Shown here in pieces: positions 56,525 to 64,000 of a DNA stretch of 64,000 nt. Position 1 is the first letter of the stretch, and every line of letters starts with the position of its first letter. A program made the position numbers and the translations under genes. Origin of the DNA: Brachybacterium halotolerans. Lineage in GTDB: Bacteria; Actinomycetota; Actinomycetes; Actinomycetales; Dermabacteraceae. The notes under the pieces are model-generated. The model was not told the DNA's origin, made no database searches, and was given only the letters and a program-made list of their open reading frames with translations. The stretch spans positions 384,093 to 448,092 of the forward strand of contig NZ_JAEDAJ010000002.1 of the NCBI RefSeq assembly GCF_016623465.1, given 5' to 3'.

Positions 56525-57682
56525 GTGAGCACCTCATTGCCCTCGTTCGAGCCGCCGACCGGCGACTCCCCGCCACCGACCGACGATCCCGTGCGTCAGC
56601 CGCCGGTCTCCGGCACCATCCCGTCGGGCCCCGACGGCGCCGTCCCGTCGGCCCACGATCGCTCCCGTCCCCCGTACCCGCAGCACCCTGCCGCGCCGAG
56701 GTCGCCGCAGCAGCCGGGCGACGCCTCGGCCATCCCGCCGGCGATCATCGCGGCGGGCGTCTCGCGGTCCTTCGGGGCCGTGCACGCGGTGCGCGGGCTG
56801 AGCTTCACCGCGCAGGCGGGATCGGTGACCGCACTGGTGGGCCCCAACGGGTGCGGGAAGTCCACGCTCATGCTCATGCTCGCGGCGCTGCTCGCGCCCG
56901 ATGCCGGCCACATCCGCATCGGCGGCGTCGACCCGGCGCAGAACCCGACGGCCGTGAAGGCGATGGTGGGCTGGATGCCCGATCAGTTCGGCGCCTGGGA
57001 CTCGCTGCGCGTGCGGGAGGTCCTCGAGGTCATCGGCTCCTCGTACTTCCTTCCGCGCGAGGTCGCCCGCGGGCGCATCGAGCGCCTGCTGGACGAGCTC
57101 GACCTGCGGTCCCTGGCCGAGCAGCGCGCCCATGTGCTCTCCCGCGGGCAGAAGCAGCGACTGGGACTGGCTCGGGCGCTCATCCACGAGCCGCGCGTGC
57201 TGATCCTCGACGAGCCGGCATCGGGGCTCGACCCGGCGGCCCGGCGCCGCCTGCGCGACGTGCTGCGCTCCCGTGCGGAGGCCGGGGTGTGCGTGCTGAT
57301 CTCGAGCCACATCCTCTCCGAGCTCGAGGAGATGGCCGACTCCGTGGTGCTCATGGACCGCGGGGAGGTCGTGGACTCCTCGAGCCTGCGCGATCTCGCC
57401 CACCGGCCCCGCACCTGGCGCATCGAGGGGCTCTCGGCCGGTGCGCTGCGCGCGGCGCTGACGGCCCTGAACGTCCACGGCACCGAGGTGCGCGAGGGCG
57501 AGCGGACCACGAGCGGCCACGCCGAGGCGCTCATGGCCCTGCCCGACGAGGCGACCGCCGCGCGGCTGCTGCGCGACCTGGTCGCCCAGGACGCGCAGGT
57601 CGTCGGCTTCTCCCCCACCACCGGCCGTCTCGAGGCCGCGTATCTGCGCACAGACGCTGCACGACGGGAGGGATCCCTGTGA
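56525..57682 (+). CDS. ABC exporter ATPase
   Basis: 385 residues. A ~80-residue Pro/Ser-rich N-terminus precedes the nucleotide-binding domain: Walker A GPNGCGKST at about 108, signature LSRGQKQRLGLAR, Walker B VLILDEPASGLD. This is the DrrA/NatA-like class used for export or for membrane-lipid and antibiotic traffic. GTG start with GAAGG upstream. Stop overlaps the permease start (GTGA). Confidence 0.88.
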   Translation: MSTSLPSFEPPTGDSPPPTDDPVRQPPVSGTIPSGPDGAVPSAHDRSRPPYPQHPAAPRSPQQPGDASAIPPAIIAAGVSRSFGAVHAVRGLSFTAQAGSVTALVGPNGCGKSTLMLMLAALLAPDAGHIRIGGVDPAQNPTAVKAMVGWMPDQFGAWDSLRVREVLEVIGSSYFLPREVARGRIERLLDELDLRSLAEQRAHVLSRGQKQRLGLARALIHEPRVLILDEPASGLDPAARRRLRDVLRSRAEAGVCVLISSHILSELEEMADSVVLMDRGEVVDSSSLRDLAHRPRTWRIEGLSAGALRAALTALNVHGTEVREGERTTSGHAEALMALPDEATAARLLRDLVAQDAQVVGFSPTTGRLEAAYLRTDAARREGSL

Positions 57683-58866
57683 GCACTATGGCCCCGCCTC
57701 CCGCGCACCAGCCCTCGTCCCAGCCGTCGTCCCAGTCCTCGTCCCAGCCGTCGTCGGCCCCTCCGCCCGATCCCGGCGTGCGCCCGCGCCGCTCCGCCTG
57801 GGCGGCCACCCCGCGCGGCGTCGCGCTGATGGCCGGGCTCGAGCTGCGCCAGAAGGTACGCTCCGTGCGCTGGTACATCGCGCTCGCAGTGTGGTTCGTT
57901 GTGCTCACCGGCACGAGCGCGCTCGTGCTGGGCGCGTTCTGGCTGAACACGCAGGCCTTCGGGGACATGGAGGGGGTCTCGCGGGTCGTCTACTCGCTGA
58001 TCGTGCTGTTCCTCGTGTTCGCGATGATGCTCGTGCTGCCCGCGCTGAGCGCCGGCGCGATCAACGGCGAGCGCAGCACCGGGACCCTCGCGATACTGCA
58101 GGTCTCGCTGCTCACGCCGATGGAGATCGCGCTGGGCAAGCTCGCGGCCGGCTGGGTGACGGGCCTGGCCTTCGTCGCCGCCGCGCTGCCGGCCCTGCTG
58201 CCCGCGGCGCTGATCGGCCAGATCCCCCCGCTGTACGTGCTGCGCGTGCTCGCGATGATCGCGGCGATCGCCCTGTGCATCACCGCCGTCGGCATCGGGT
58301 TGTCCGCGCTCGCCTCGAGGCAGCTGGGCTCCGTGGTCCTCGCCTATCTGGTGGTGCTCGGCACCACCTTCGTGCTGCCGATCATCTGGGGCGCGAGCTC
58401 GGTGCTGCTCGTCCAGCATCGCGAGGTCACCATCTACGAGCAATCCTACGACGCCGAGAGCGACCAGGTCGGCCAGTGCGTCACCCGCCAGCAGCAGCGC
58501 GACGTGGTGCGCACGGACATCCCGCTCGTCCTCATGTGGCCGAACCCGATGGTGCTCGTCGCGGACATGGCGCCGTCGCTCGACCTCGACCGCTCGGGCA
58601 TGGACCCCGCGTCGTTCGACATGCTGAGCACGATCTCGCTGGGCATCCGCTACGCCGCCGATCCCACGCATCCCTCGAACTTCAACGAGTGCTACGACGA
58701 CGAGTCGCCCGGCTACCCGGCGGATCTGGGCAGCCCGCAGGATCATCCCGTCTGGCCGATGGGCCTGGGCATGTGGGTGCTCGCCGGAGCCGGCGGACTC
58801 GCCTTCACGGTGCGGCGCCTGGCGACGCCCCAGCGCCGCATGGGACGCGGCGAACGCATCGCCTGA
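57679..58866 (+). CDS. ABC-2-type permease
   Basis: 395 residues with about six or seven membrane helices and a Ser/Gln/Pro-rich N-terminus (PSSQPSSQSSSQPSSAPP). Sequence AGAINGERSTGTLAILQVSL marks the ABC-2 family coupling region. A large external loop between the last helices contains paired cysteines (GQCVTR, NECYDD). Coupled to the ATPase gene by a GTGA overlap. GGGAGG precedes the GTG. Confidence 0.85.
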   Translation: MSTMAPPPAHQPSSQPSSQSSSQPSSAPPPDPGVRPRRSAWAATPRGVALMAGLELRQKVRSVRWYIALAVWFVVLTGTSALVLGAFWLNTQAFGDMEGVSRVVYSLIVLFLVFAMMLVLPALSAGAINGERSTGTLAILQVSLLTPMEIALGKLAAGWVTGLAFVAAALPALLPAALIGQIPPLYVLRVLAMIAAIALCITAVGIGLSALASRQLGSVVLAYLVVLGTTFVLPIIWGASSVLLVQHREVTIYEQSYDAESDQVGQCVTRQQQRDVVRTDIPLVLMWPNPMVLVADMAPSLDLDRSGMDPASFDMLSTISLGIRYAADPTHPSNFNECYDDESPGYPADLGSPQDHPVWPMGLGMWVLAGAGGLAFTVRRLATPQRRMGRGERIA

Positions 58867-58943
58867 TCCGCAGGTCGGGCGATCCAGCGGTCAGGTGGTC
58901 GGGCCGCCCGACGGGCCGACGTCCCCGCCCGACCCCGGCGCGC

Positions 58944-60758
58944 TCAGCGCTCGCGCAGCTCGGTGGTCGAGCCCGGGATGGCGTGTCCGGGGGCCTGCCT
59001 CCTGCCGCCACCGGGGGTCGGTGCACCATCCTCGGCCCCGAAGTCCGGGAGGCCGACGGGCTCATCGCCCACTCCCGGTGCGCCGTGCGCGCCGGAGCCC
59101 GTCGGCCCCGCGCTCCCAGCACCACCGGGCCCGCCCGACCCGGCCGACCCGGAGTGTCCCGCCGCCCCGTCCGGATCGGGGCCGACGGGCTCGAGGCCGT
59201 ACTCGCCGACCTCGGCGCGCCGGCGTCGACGGATCTCGGCGATCACCACCGGGTCGTCCGCCCGGTCGGCGCGGGTGCCGAACAGCGGGGCGACCATCGC
59301 CCACGGGGTGCGCCGGCGCATGTACGCCCCGGCCCGCCCGTAGACCACGTAGCGCAGGTGACGGCGCATGGCCCAGGTGCCCGCGACGCCCACGAACGGG
59401 ACCAGCACGAGCACGTCGAGCACGAGCCACACCCATCCCACGGCGGTGAGCGCGCCCGCGAGCGCCAGCGTCATGCCCAGCACGACCACCGCGATCAGCA
59501 CCACCCCTGCCTGCGCGAGGCCCGTGCGGGTCGCGACGGCGCCCTCCCACGGGTTCACGGCCACCCGATCCGACCAGACCGGATGGGTGCGCAGGTCGGT
59601 GACGCGACCGCGCAGGGAACGGCTGGTGCGGATCGCCGCGAACGGGGCGAGGCCCAGTCCCAGCGCGGTGAGGGCTCCCAGCGGGACGGAGATCACGAGC
59701 AGCTGCCAGGGAAGCTGCGCGGGCGCCTGCTGCTGCCAGCTGCTGACCGAGCTCAGGCGGGAGAACAGCACGACCACGTCGGTGATCGCGAAGACGATCC
59801 ACGCTAGCCCCAGCCCGGCGGGGACCACCCACAGGCACCAGCCGCGCGCGGTCACGCGCAGGGCGCGCAGCACCGATGCGGGCCCGAACTCCTCGCGATG
59901 AGGCGGGAGATGGCGGCGATCCTGCGCGCGCAGGCGCCCGGCGGCCTCGCGTCGCTCGTCGCGCGGCCCGATCATGACCGTGCGCTCGAGCTCGCCGGGC
60001 GAGGGCACGCCCAGCAGACGGGGCGCGGAGAGCACGCGCCGCAGGATGGTCTGGGCGATCAGGCACAGGCCGATCCCCATGGCCAGCGAGCTGAGGGCAC
60101 CCGCGCTGAGTCCTCTCCACTGCAGCGGCGCCTGCACCACCACGGCGAGGACCAGCAGGGCGATCACCGCGTAGGCGGGGGCGAGCAGCGGCAGCGCGGC
60201 GCGCAGGGAGACCGCCCGCTGGAAGGCCGTCTCGTCCAGCAGCTCGCGGGGACGGATCCTGCCCGCCCATGCCGCGGAGGCCGAGAGCAGCAGCAGGGAG
60301 AGGGCGGTCGCCAGCAGGGGCAGTCCAAGGAAGGCGAACAGGAGCCCGCCGCCGCTGAAGCCCATCATCACGGTGGTCTGGCGCAGCAGGGAGGAGTCCG
60401 CGATCGCGGCGAGCAGCGAGAGCAGCCAGAAGGTGGGCGAGGTGCCCAGCACGTAGAGCGCGACGAGGCACAGCCACAGGGGCCAGAGCACGAGGGCCGC
60501 CGCCCAGCTGCGCCGGACCAGGCGCCGCAGCAGGTCGCGCCGGGAGTCCAGCAGGTACTCCTCGGGCAGCACGGACGCGGGGTCCGTCGGCGGCACGCGG
60601 CGCGGCTCGGGCAGGCGCAGCAGCGGCGGGCGGCCACCGGCCGTGGGGGACCAGGAGGCGTTCGGGGCGCCGGAGGGATCCGGCGCGGGAAGCGGCACAG
60701 GGTGCGAGGCAGGTGGGGAGTACGAGGGGTGCGGGGGATGCGAGGGCGGCTGGGTCAT
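58944..60758 (-). CDS. Multi-span membrane protein of unknown function
   Basis: 604 residues. N-terminal Pro-rich part (1-60), then about ten hydrophobic segments with a central polar region around 260-300 (ERTVMIGPRDERREAAGRLR) and a long Gly/Pro-rich C-terminus after about 500. It resembles no family that I recognise. It lies 10 bases after recR on the same strand and converges on the ABC-2 permease. Its layout suggests a partner of the ABC exporter, but they are on opposite strands. Confidence 0.7.
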   Translation of the reverse strand: MTQPPSHPPHPSYSPPASHPVPLPAPDPSGAPNASWSPTAGGRPPLLRLPEPRRVPPTDPASVLPEEYLLDSRRDLLRRLVRRSWAAALVLWPLWLCLVALYVLGTSPTFWLLSLLAAIADSSLLRQTTVMMGFSGGGLLFAFLGLPLLATALSLLLLSASAAWAGRIRPRELLDETAFQRAVSLRAALPLLAPAYAVIALLVLAVVVQAPLQWRGLSAGALSSLAMGIGLCLIAQTILRRVLSAPRLLGVPSPGELERTVMIGPRDERREAAGRLRAQDRRHLPPHREEFGPASVLRALRVTARGWCLWVVPAGLGLAWIVFAITDVVVLFSRLSSVSSWQQQAPAQLPWQLLVISVPLGALTALGLGLAPFAAIRTSRSLRGRVTDLRTHPVWSDRVAVNPWEGAVATRTGLAQAGVVLIAVVVLGMTLALAGALTAVGWVWLVLDVLVLVPFVGVAGTWAMRRHLRYVVYGRAGAYMRRRTPWAMVAPLFGTRADRADDPVVIAEIRRRRRAEVGEYGLEPVGPDPDGAAGHSGSAGSGGPGGAGSAGPTGSGAHGAPGVGDEPVGLPDFGAEDGAPTPGGGRRQAPGHAIPGSTTELRER

Positions 60759-60768
60759 CGCTGCGCCC

Positions 60769-61362
60769 TCACACGCTCTGGCGCCCCAGGAAGGCGCGCC
60801 CCAGGGTGAGCTCGTCGGCGTAGTCGAGGTCGCCGCCGACGGGCAGCCCGGAGGCGAGGCGGGTGACGGTGATGTCCATGGAGCCGAGCAGGCGCGAGAG
60901 GTAGGCGCTGGTGGCCTCGCCCTCCACGTTCGGGTCCAGGGCGAGGATGACCTCCTCGGTCTCGCCGCTGCCCAGGCGCTTCATGAGCTCGGCGATGCGC
61001 AGGTCGTTGGGGCCGACGCCGCCGATCGGGTCGATCGCGCCGCCGAGCACGTGGTAGCGGCCCTTGAACTCGCGGATCCGCTCGATGGCGACGATGTCCT
61101 TGGACTCCTCGACCACGCAGATCACGGCGTCGCTGCGGCGCGGGTCGGTGCAGATCCGGCAGCGCTCCTCGGCTGAGACGTTGCCGCAGATCTCGCAGAA
61201 GCGCACGGTCTCCTTGACGCGGATGAGCACGTCGGCGAGCGTGCGCACGGACTGCTCGTCGGCGTCCAGGAGATGGAACGCGATGCGCTGCGCGGATTTG
61301 GGACCGATCCCGGGCAGCTTGCCGAGCTGGTCGATCAGGTCCTGGACGATGCCTTCGTACAC
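60769..61362 (-). CDS. recR: Recombination mediator RecR
   Basis: 197 residues, full length. N-terminal helix-hairpin-helix ([18 protein letters not shown]), four-Cys zinc finger (Cys56, Cys59, Cys68, Cys71), Toprim domain ([25 protein letters not shown]) and C-terminal Walker-B-like part. Acts with RecFO in gap repair. GTG start. Usual partner genes dnaX and ebfC should precede it; here a rightward GyrI-like gene intervenes and no ebfC is seen. Confidence 0.96.
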   Translation of the reverse strand: MYEGIVQDLIDQLGKLPGIGPKSAQRIAFHLLDADEQSVRTLADVLIRVKETVRFCEICGNVSAEERCRICTDPRRSDAVICVVEESKDIVAIERIREFKGRYHVLGGAIDPIGGVGPNDLRIAELMKRLGSGETEEVILALDPNVEGEATSAYLSRLLGSMDITVTRLASGLPVGGDLDYADELTLGRAFLGRQSV

Positions 61363-61470
61363 CCTGCCACTCTAGGCGAGGGGGCCGACGTCCCAGGGCA
61401 TGCACGCCCCGCGTTCGCGAGGGGCCGATCACGCGGCTACCGTGGGCGCAGGATCGACGAAGGAGCCGCG

Positions 61471-61989
61471 ATGTCCCTGCCCGCCCCGTACGACGCCGAC
61501 GCCCCGGTGACCGAGCTGCGCATCGCGGAAGCGCCCGTGGTGCGCACCGTGGTGGTCTCTCGCGAGGACTTCCCCGTGTTCAAACTGCCGCAGCTGATGG
61601 ACGGCGTGTTCTCGCATCTCGCGGGTGCGCTCGCGGAGCGCGGGATCCACCCGACGGGCGCCGCGTTCGCCCTGCACCACCGCTTCCCCGTGGACACGGC
61701 CGACCTCGAGGTCGGCTTCCCCGTCGACGGCCTGCTCGAGGGCCCGCTCGAGCTGCCGAGCGGCTTCACCGCACAGGCCTCGAGCCTGCCCACGGGCCGC
61801 GTGGCGATGCTCAGCCATCTGGGCGGGTACGGCGCGCTGGGCGATGCGTGGGGCGCGTTCATGGAGGCGGTCGGCGAGGCGGGCGAGCAGTCGCGCTTCC
61901 CGATCTGGGAGCTCTACGTGTCCAACCCCGCGGAGACGAAGGATCCGTCCACGCTGCGCACGGACCTGTTCTCGCTGCTCGAGGAGTAG
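61471..61989 (+). CDS. GyrI-like / effector-binding domain protein
   Basis: 172 residues: a single GyrI-like (BmrR effector-binding) domain (VRTVVVSREDFPVFKLPQLM, ALHHRFPVDTADLEVGFPV, GRVAMLSHLGGYGALGDAWG, FPIWELYVSNPAETKDP). Glu in WELY lies in the ligand pocket. No DNA-binding domain, so it is a stand-alone ligand binder. GAAGGAGCCGCG before ATG. It is inserted, in opposite orientation, between dnaX and recR. Confidence 0.88.
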   Translation: MSLPAPYDADAPVTELRIAEAPVVRTVVVSREDFPVFKLPQLMDGVFSHLAGALAERGIHPTGAAFALHHRFPVDTADLEVGFPVDGLLEGPLELPSGFTAQASSLPTGRVAMLSHLGGYGALGDAWGAFMEAVGEAGEQSRFPIWELYVSNPAETKDPSTLRTDLFSLLEE

Positions 61990-61998
61990 CGGCGGGCC

Positions 61999-64000
61999 TC
62001 ACCGGGTCTCGTCGATGATCTCCAGGACCTTCCCGCCCAGCACGGTCTCGGCGATCTCGCGTCCGCTGCGCGTGGCGACCTGCCCGGCGTCCACGTCCTC
62101 GTCGTACCAGGTGGCGCCGCCCGTGGGGTCCTCGTCCTGAGCATCGGGCTCGGGCGGTGCCTCGGCAGCGGAGCCGCGGCGCTGCACGGGCTGACTGCGG
62201 GAGGCGAGCACGGCTTCGCGCGCGAGCGCGGCGCCCGTCGAGCGGGTCGCCGGGGCGGGAGCTGCCGAGGACGCCGAGGCGGCGGACTGTGCGGACGGGG
62301 CGGGGGCCGACGGCGCGGAGGCCGGTGCAGCCGACGCCGCGGCCGGCGGGGCCGGCGGGGCGGACGCCGACGAGGCCGACGCCGCCGAAGGAGCCGGGGC
62401 AGCGGAGGTCGCGGACCCAGCGGGAGGGGCGACCGAGGACAGAGCCGAGGACCAGTCCGCGTCGGGCGATGCCGAGGGCGCAGACGGTGCAGACGGTGCA
62501 GCGACCGGATCGGGTTCCGGAGCGGAGGCCTCGCCCACCACTGGGGGCTGCGCGTCGTCTCCCCTGCCGCTGATGCCACTGTCGCTGGTGCCGCCAGCGC
62601 CGTCGTCGCCACCGATGTTGTCGCCACCGCTCCCATCGCTCGCGCTGTCGCTCTCCCCGCCGACGGGCGGGAGGGAGCGGACGGGGCGCCCGGACTCGAT
62701 CGCCTTCTTCAGCGCGGCCTGCCCGTGGGTGCGCGGGACGTCGCCGGAGAGCGCGTCACGGCCCTCGTCATGGACCTCGAGCACCTCACCGGTCGGCGCG
62801 GGGCTGGTCTCCGCGGCGTCGTGCGCGGTCGCGTCCGGCACCGATGCGTCCTGCGCGTCGGCACTCCCCTGCGCGGGGGAACCGCCCGACGGGGCTGACG
62901 ACGTCCCCGCGGTCTCGGGCCCCGGCGTCCCGGGAGCCGCGGTCTCGCGTGCCGAGGCGGGTCGCGCCATGGGCCGATCGGCAGGGCCGGGTGCGAAGGA
63001 GTCCCGCGGGTCGGGCGGGTAGGAGTCCTCGGGCTCGGGCGGATAGGGGTCGTCGTCGGGCTCCGGCGGGAAGTCGTCATGCGGCGCCGCGTCGCCCCAC
63101 GGGGCGGTTCCGCCACGCGGCGCCCGGCCACCGGCTTCGGCGGCGGGACGATTCTGCGGCGCGGCCTGCGGTGAGGACTGGGCGGAAGGCTGCGATGACG
63201 CCTGCGGGCGCGCCGGGGACCCCTGCGATCGCGGATCCTGCCGCCCGGGCGCATCCGCGCCACGAGGAGCGTTCTGCCCCTCGCCCTGCGCACCCCGCGG
63301 AGTCGGGGCGGCGGTTGCGCCCGACGCTCCCCCGCCGGGAGCACTGGCTGCGCCGCCCGATCCGCTGCCACCGGAGGGACCGTTGCCGCTGGCAGGGCCG
63401 TCGCCGCCGGCGGGGCCGCTGCCACCGCCCGAGCCGCCGGAAGGGCCGTCGTCCGAGGGGTTCTCGTCGAGCACCGCCTCCACGGTGATGTCCTGGTGCA
63501 TGATCTTCCGCACCGCCTGCGCGAGGTTCTCCGCACCGGTGCCGCGCCCGAAGGCGCTGAGCAGGCCGCCGGAGCGGAAGGAGATCGTCAGCTTCCCGCC
63601 GCTCAGGTCGGCGACGTGCGCGTGCTGTGAGACGAGCGCCCACGAGGGCCGACGGATCTGCTGCAGCGCGTCGAGGATCGCCGACCAGTGCTCACGGACC
63701 TCCTGCGCACCACCGCCGGATGCGGGCTGCGCCGCCTGGTCGGGCTGGCCGTCAGCGCCCTGGGCAGGAGCGGACGGCTGCGTGGGCGCCGCCTCCGGCT
63801 GCGGTGCGTCCGATCCGGGCGCCTCGACGGGTCGGGTGTCAGTCGTCGCGCTCCCGGGGATCGCCGCGACAGGGCCCCAGTCGTCGTCGGCCGCGGGCGC
63901 GGACTGCTCGCCCGGAGCACCGGCGGATGCGCCGGACTCGGGCTGGGTCTTCTCCGCCCCCTGCGCGGTCGACGCGGCCGTGGGCGCGGGCTGCGCGGAG
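61999..64000 (-). CDS. dnaX: DNA polymerase III subunit gamma/tau, C-terminal part (5' end outside window)
   Basis: 666 residues remain and the frame is open to the right edge, so the gene is cut by the window. The part visible is the tau-specific C-terminal region: VREHWSAILDALQQIRRPSW ... LTISFRSGGLLSAFGRGTGA ... EAVLDENP, followed by a very long Pro/Ala/Ser/Gly-rich tail (more than 450 residues) ending ...ETVLGGKVLEIIDETR. Gamma/tau loads the clamp and links polymerase and helicase. The low-complexity tail is much longer than in most bacteria, though extended tails occur in actinobacteria. The ATPase domain lies beyond 64000. Confidence 0.88.
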   Translation of the reverse strand, partial: SAQPAPTAASTAQGAEKTQPESGASAGAPGEQSAPAADDDWGPVAAIPGSATTDTRPVEAPGSDAPQPEAAPTQPSAPAQGADGQPDQAAQPASGGGAQEVREHWSAILDALQQIRRPSWALVSQHAHVADLSGGKLTISFRSGGLLSAFGRGTGAENLAQAVRKIMHQDITVEAVLDENPSDDGPSGGSGGGSGPAGGDGPASGNGPSGGSGSGGAASAPGGGASGATAAPTPRGAQGEGQNAPRGADAPGRQDPRSQGSPARPQASSQPSAQSSPQAAPQNRPAAEAGGRAPRGGTAPWGDAAPHDDFPPEPDDDPYPPEPEDSYPPDPRDSFAPGPADRPMARPASARETAAPGTPGPETAGTSSAPSGGSPAQGSADAQDASVPDATAHDAAETSPAPTGEVLEVHDEGRDALSGDVPRTHGQAALKKAIESGRPVRSLPPVGGESDSASDGSGGDNIGGDDGAGGTSDSGISGRGDDAQPPVVGEASAPEPDPVAAPSAPSAPSASPDADWSSALSSVAPPAGSATSAAPAPSAASASSASAPPAPPAAASAAPASAPSAPAPSAQSAASASSAAPAPATRSTGAALAREAVLASRSQPVQRRGSAAEAPPEPDAQDEDPTGGATWYDEDVDAGQVATRSGREIAETVLGGKVLEIIDETR

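Overview
The window is about 70% G+C, uses many GTG starts and ATGA/GTGA stop-start overlaps, and has several leaderless-looking starts preceded by a TACGCT-type -10 box. Together with a CsoR-type copper box, a Nramp/DtxR metal system and Tat-dependent solute-binding lipoproteins, this points to a high-GC actinobacterium. A Brachybacterium/Dermabacteraceae-like organism is my inference; no rRNA or tRNA is present to confirm it.

Layout. 1-6.0 kb: a beta-glucoside module (GH3 glycosidase, MFS sugar carrier, histidine-phosphatase lipoprotein) read leftward and divergent from an unusual regulator made of two complete TetR units in one chain. About 6.0-13.9 kb: an accessory island with visibly lower G+C, small or unfamiliar genes and a recurring family of GC-rich hairpins. 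Its last part is a tight three-gene cassette: an 85-residue peptide built of three 24-residue Gly/Asp/Asn/His repeats, a JmjC/cupin (ribosomal-oxygenase-like) hydroxylase and a Suc/Fer thioredoxin-like [2Fe-2S] protein, joined by GTGA overlaps. This is my best candidate for an undescribed system. 14-20.5 kb: a PepSY/DUF5134 membrane pair, a CPBP protease, a NarL-type two-component system and LtrA. 20.5-26.8 kb: polyol uptake and oxidation (mannitol-dehydrogenase family enzyme, SorC regulator, ABC importer without its ATPase) with shared operator-like motifs. 27-35.2 kb: an AbiEi/DUF559-like protein, PfpI, copper export (CopA/CopZ with a CsoR box), a LacI regulator, and a DtxR/MntR regulator with the Nramp transporter MntH.

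35.5-46.6 kb: one rightward locus that looks like a sulfated-glycan utilisation system: an oligopeptide/oligosaccharide-type ABC importer (binding protein, two permeases, one fused double ATPase), GH1, a sulfatase, a GH172-type (DUF2961) enzyme and a second sulfatase. 46.6-51 kb: DedA, methionine aminopeptidase and a GH78 alpha-L-rhamnosidase. 51-54 kb: a zinc/manganese ABC importer (ZnuA-ZnuC-ZnuB order) with a Zur-like site. 54-64 kb: NadE, an ABC exporter pair, an unknown membrane protein, RecR, a GyrI-like protein and the 3' part of dnaX, which runs off the right edge.

How it fits together: most of the window serves carbohydrate capture (three sugar-uptake systems, five glycan hydrolases counting GH172, two sulfatases) and metal homeostasis (Cu, Mn, Zn, possibly Fe). 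Long nested palindromes occur in several intergenic gaps.
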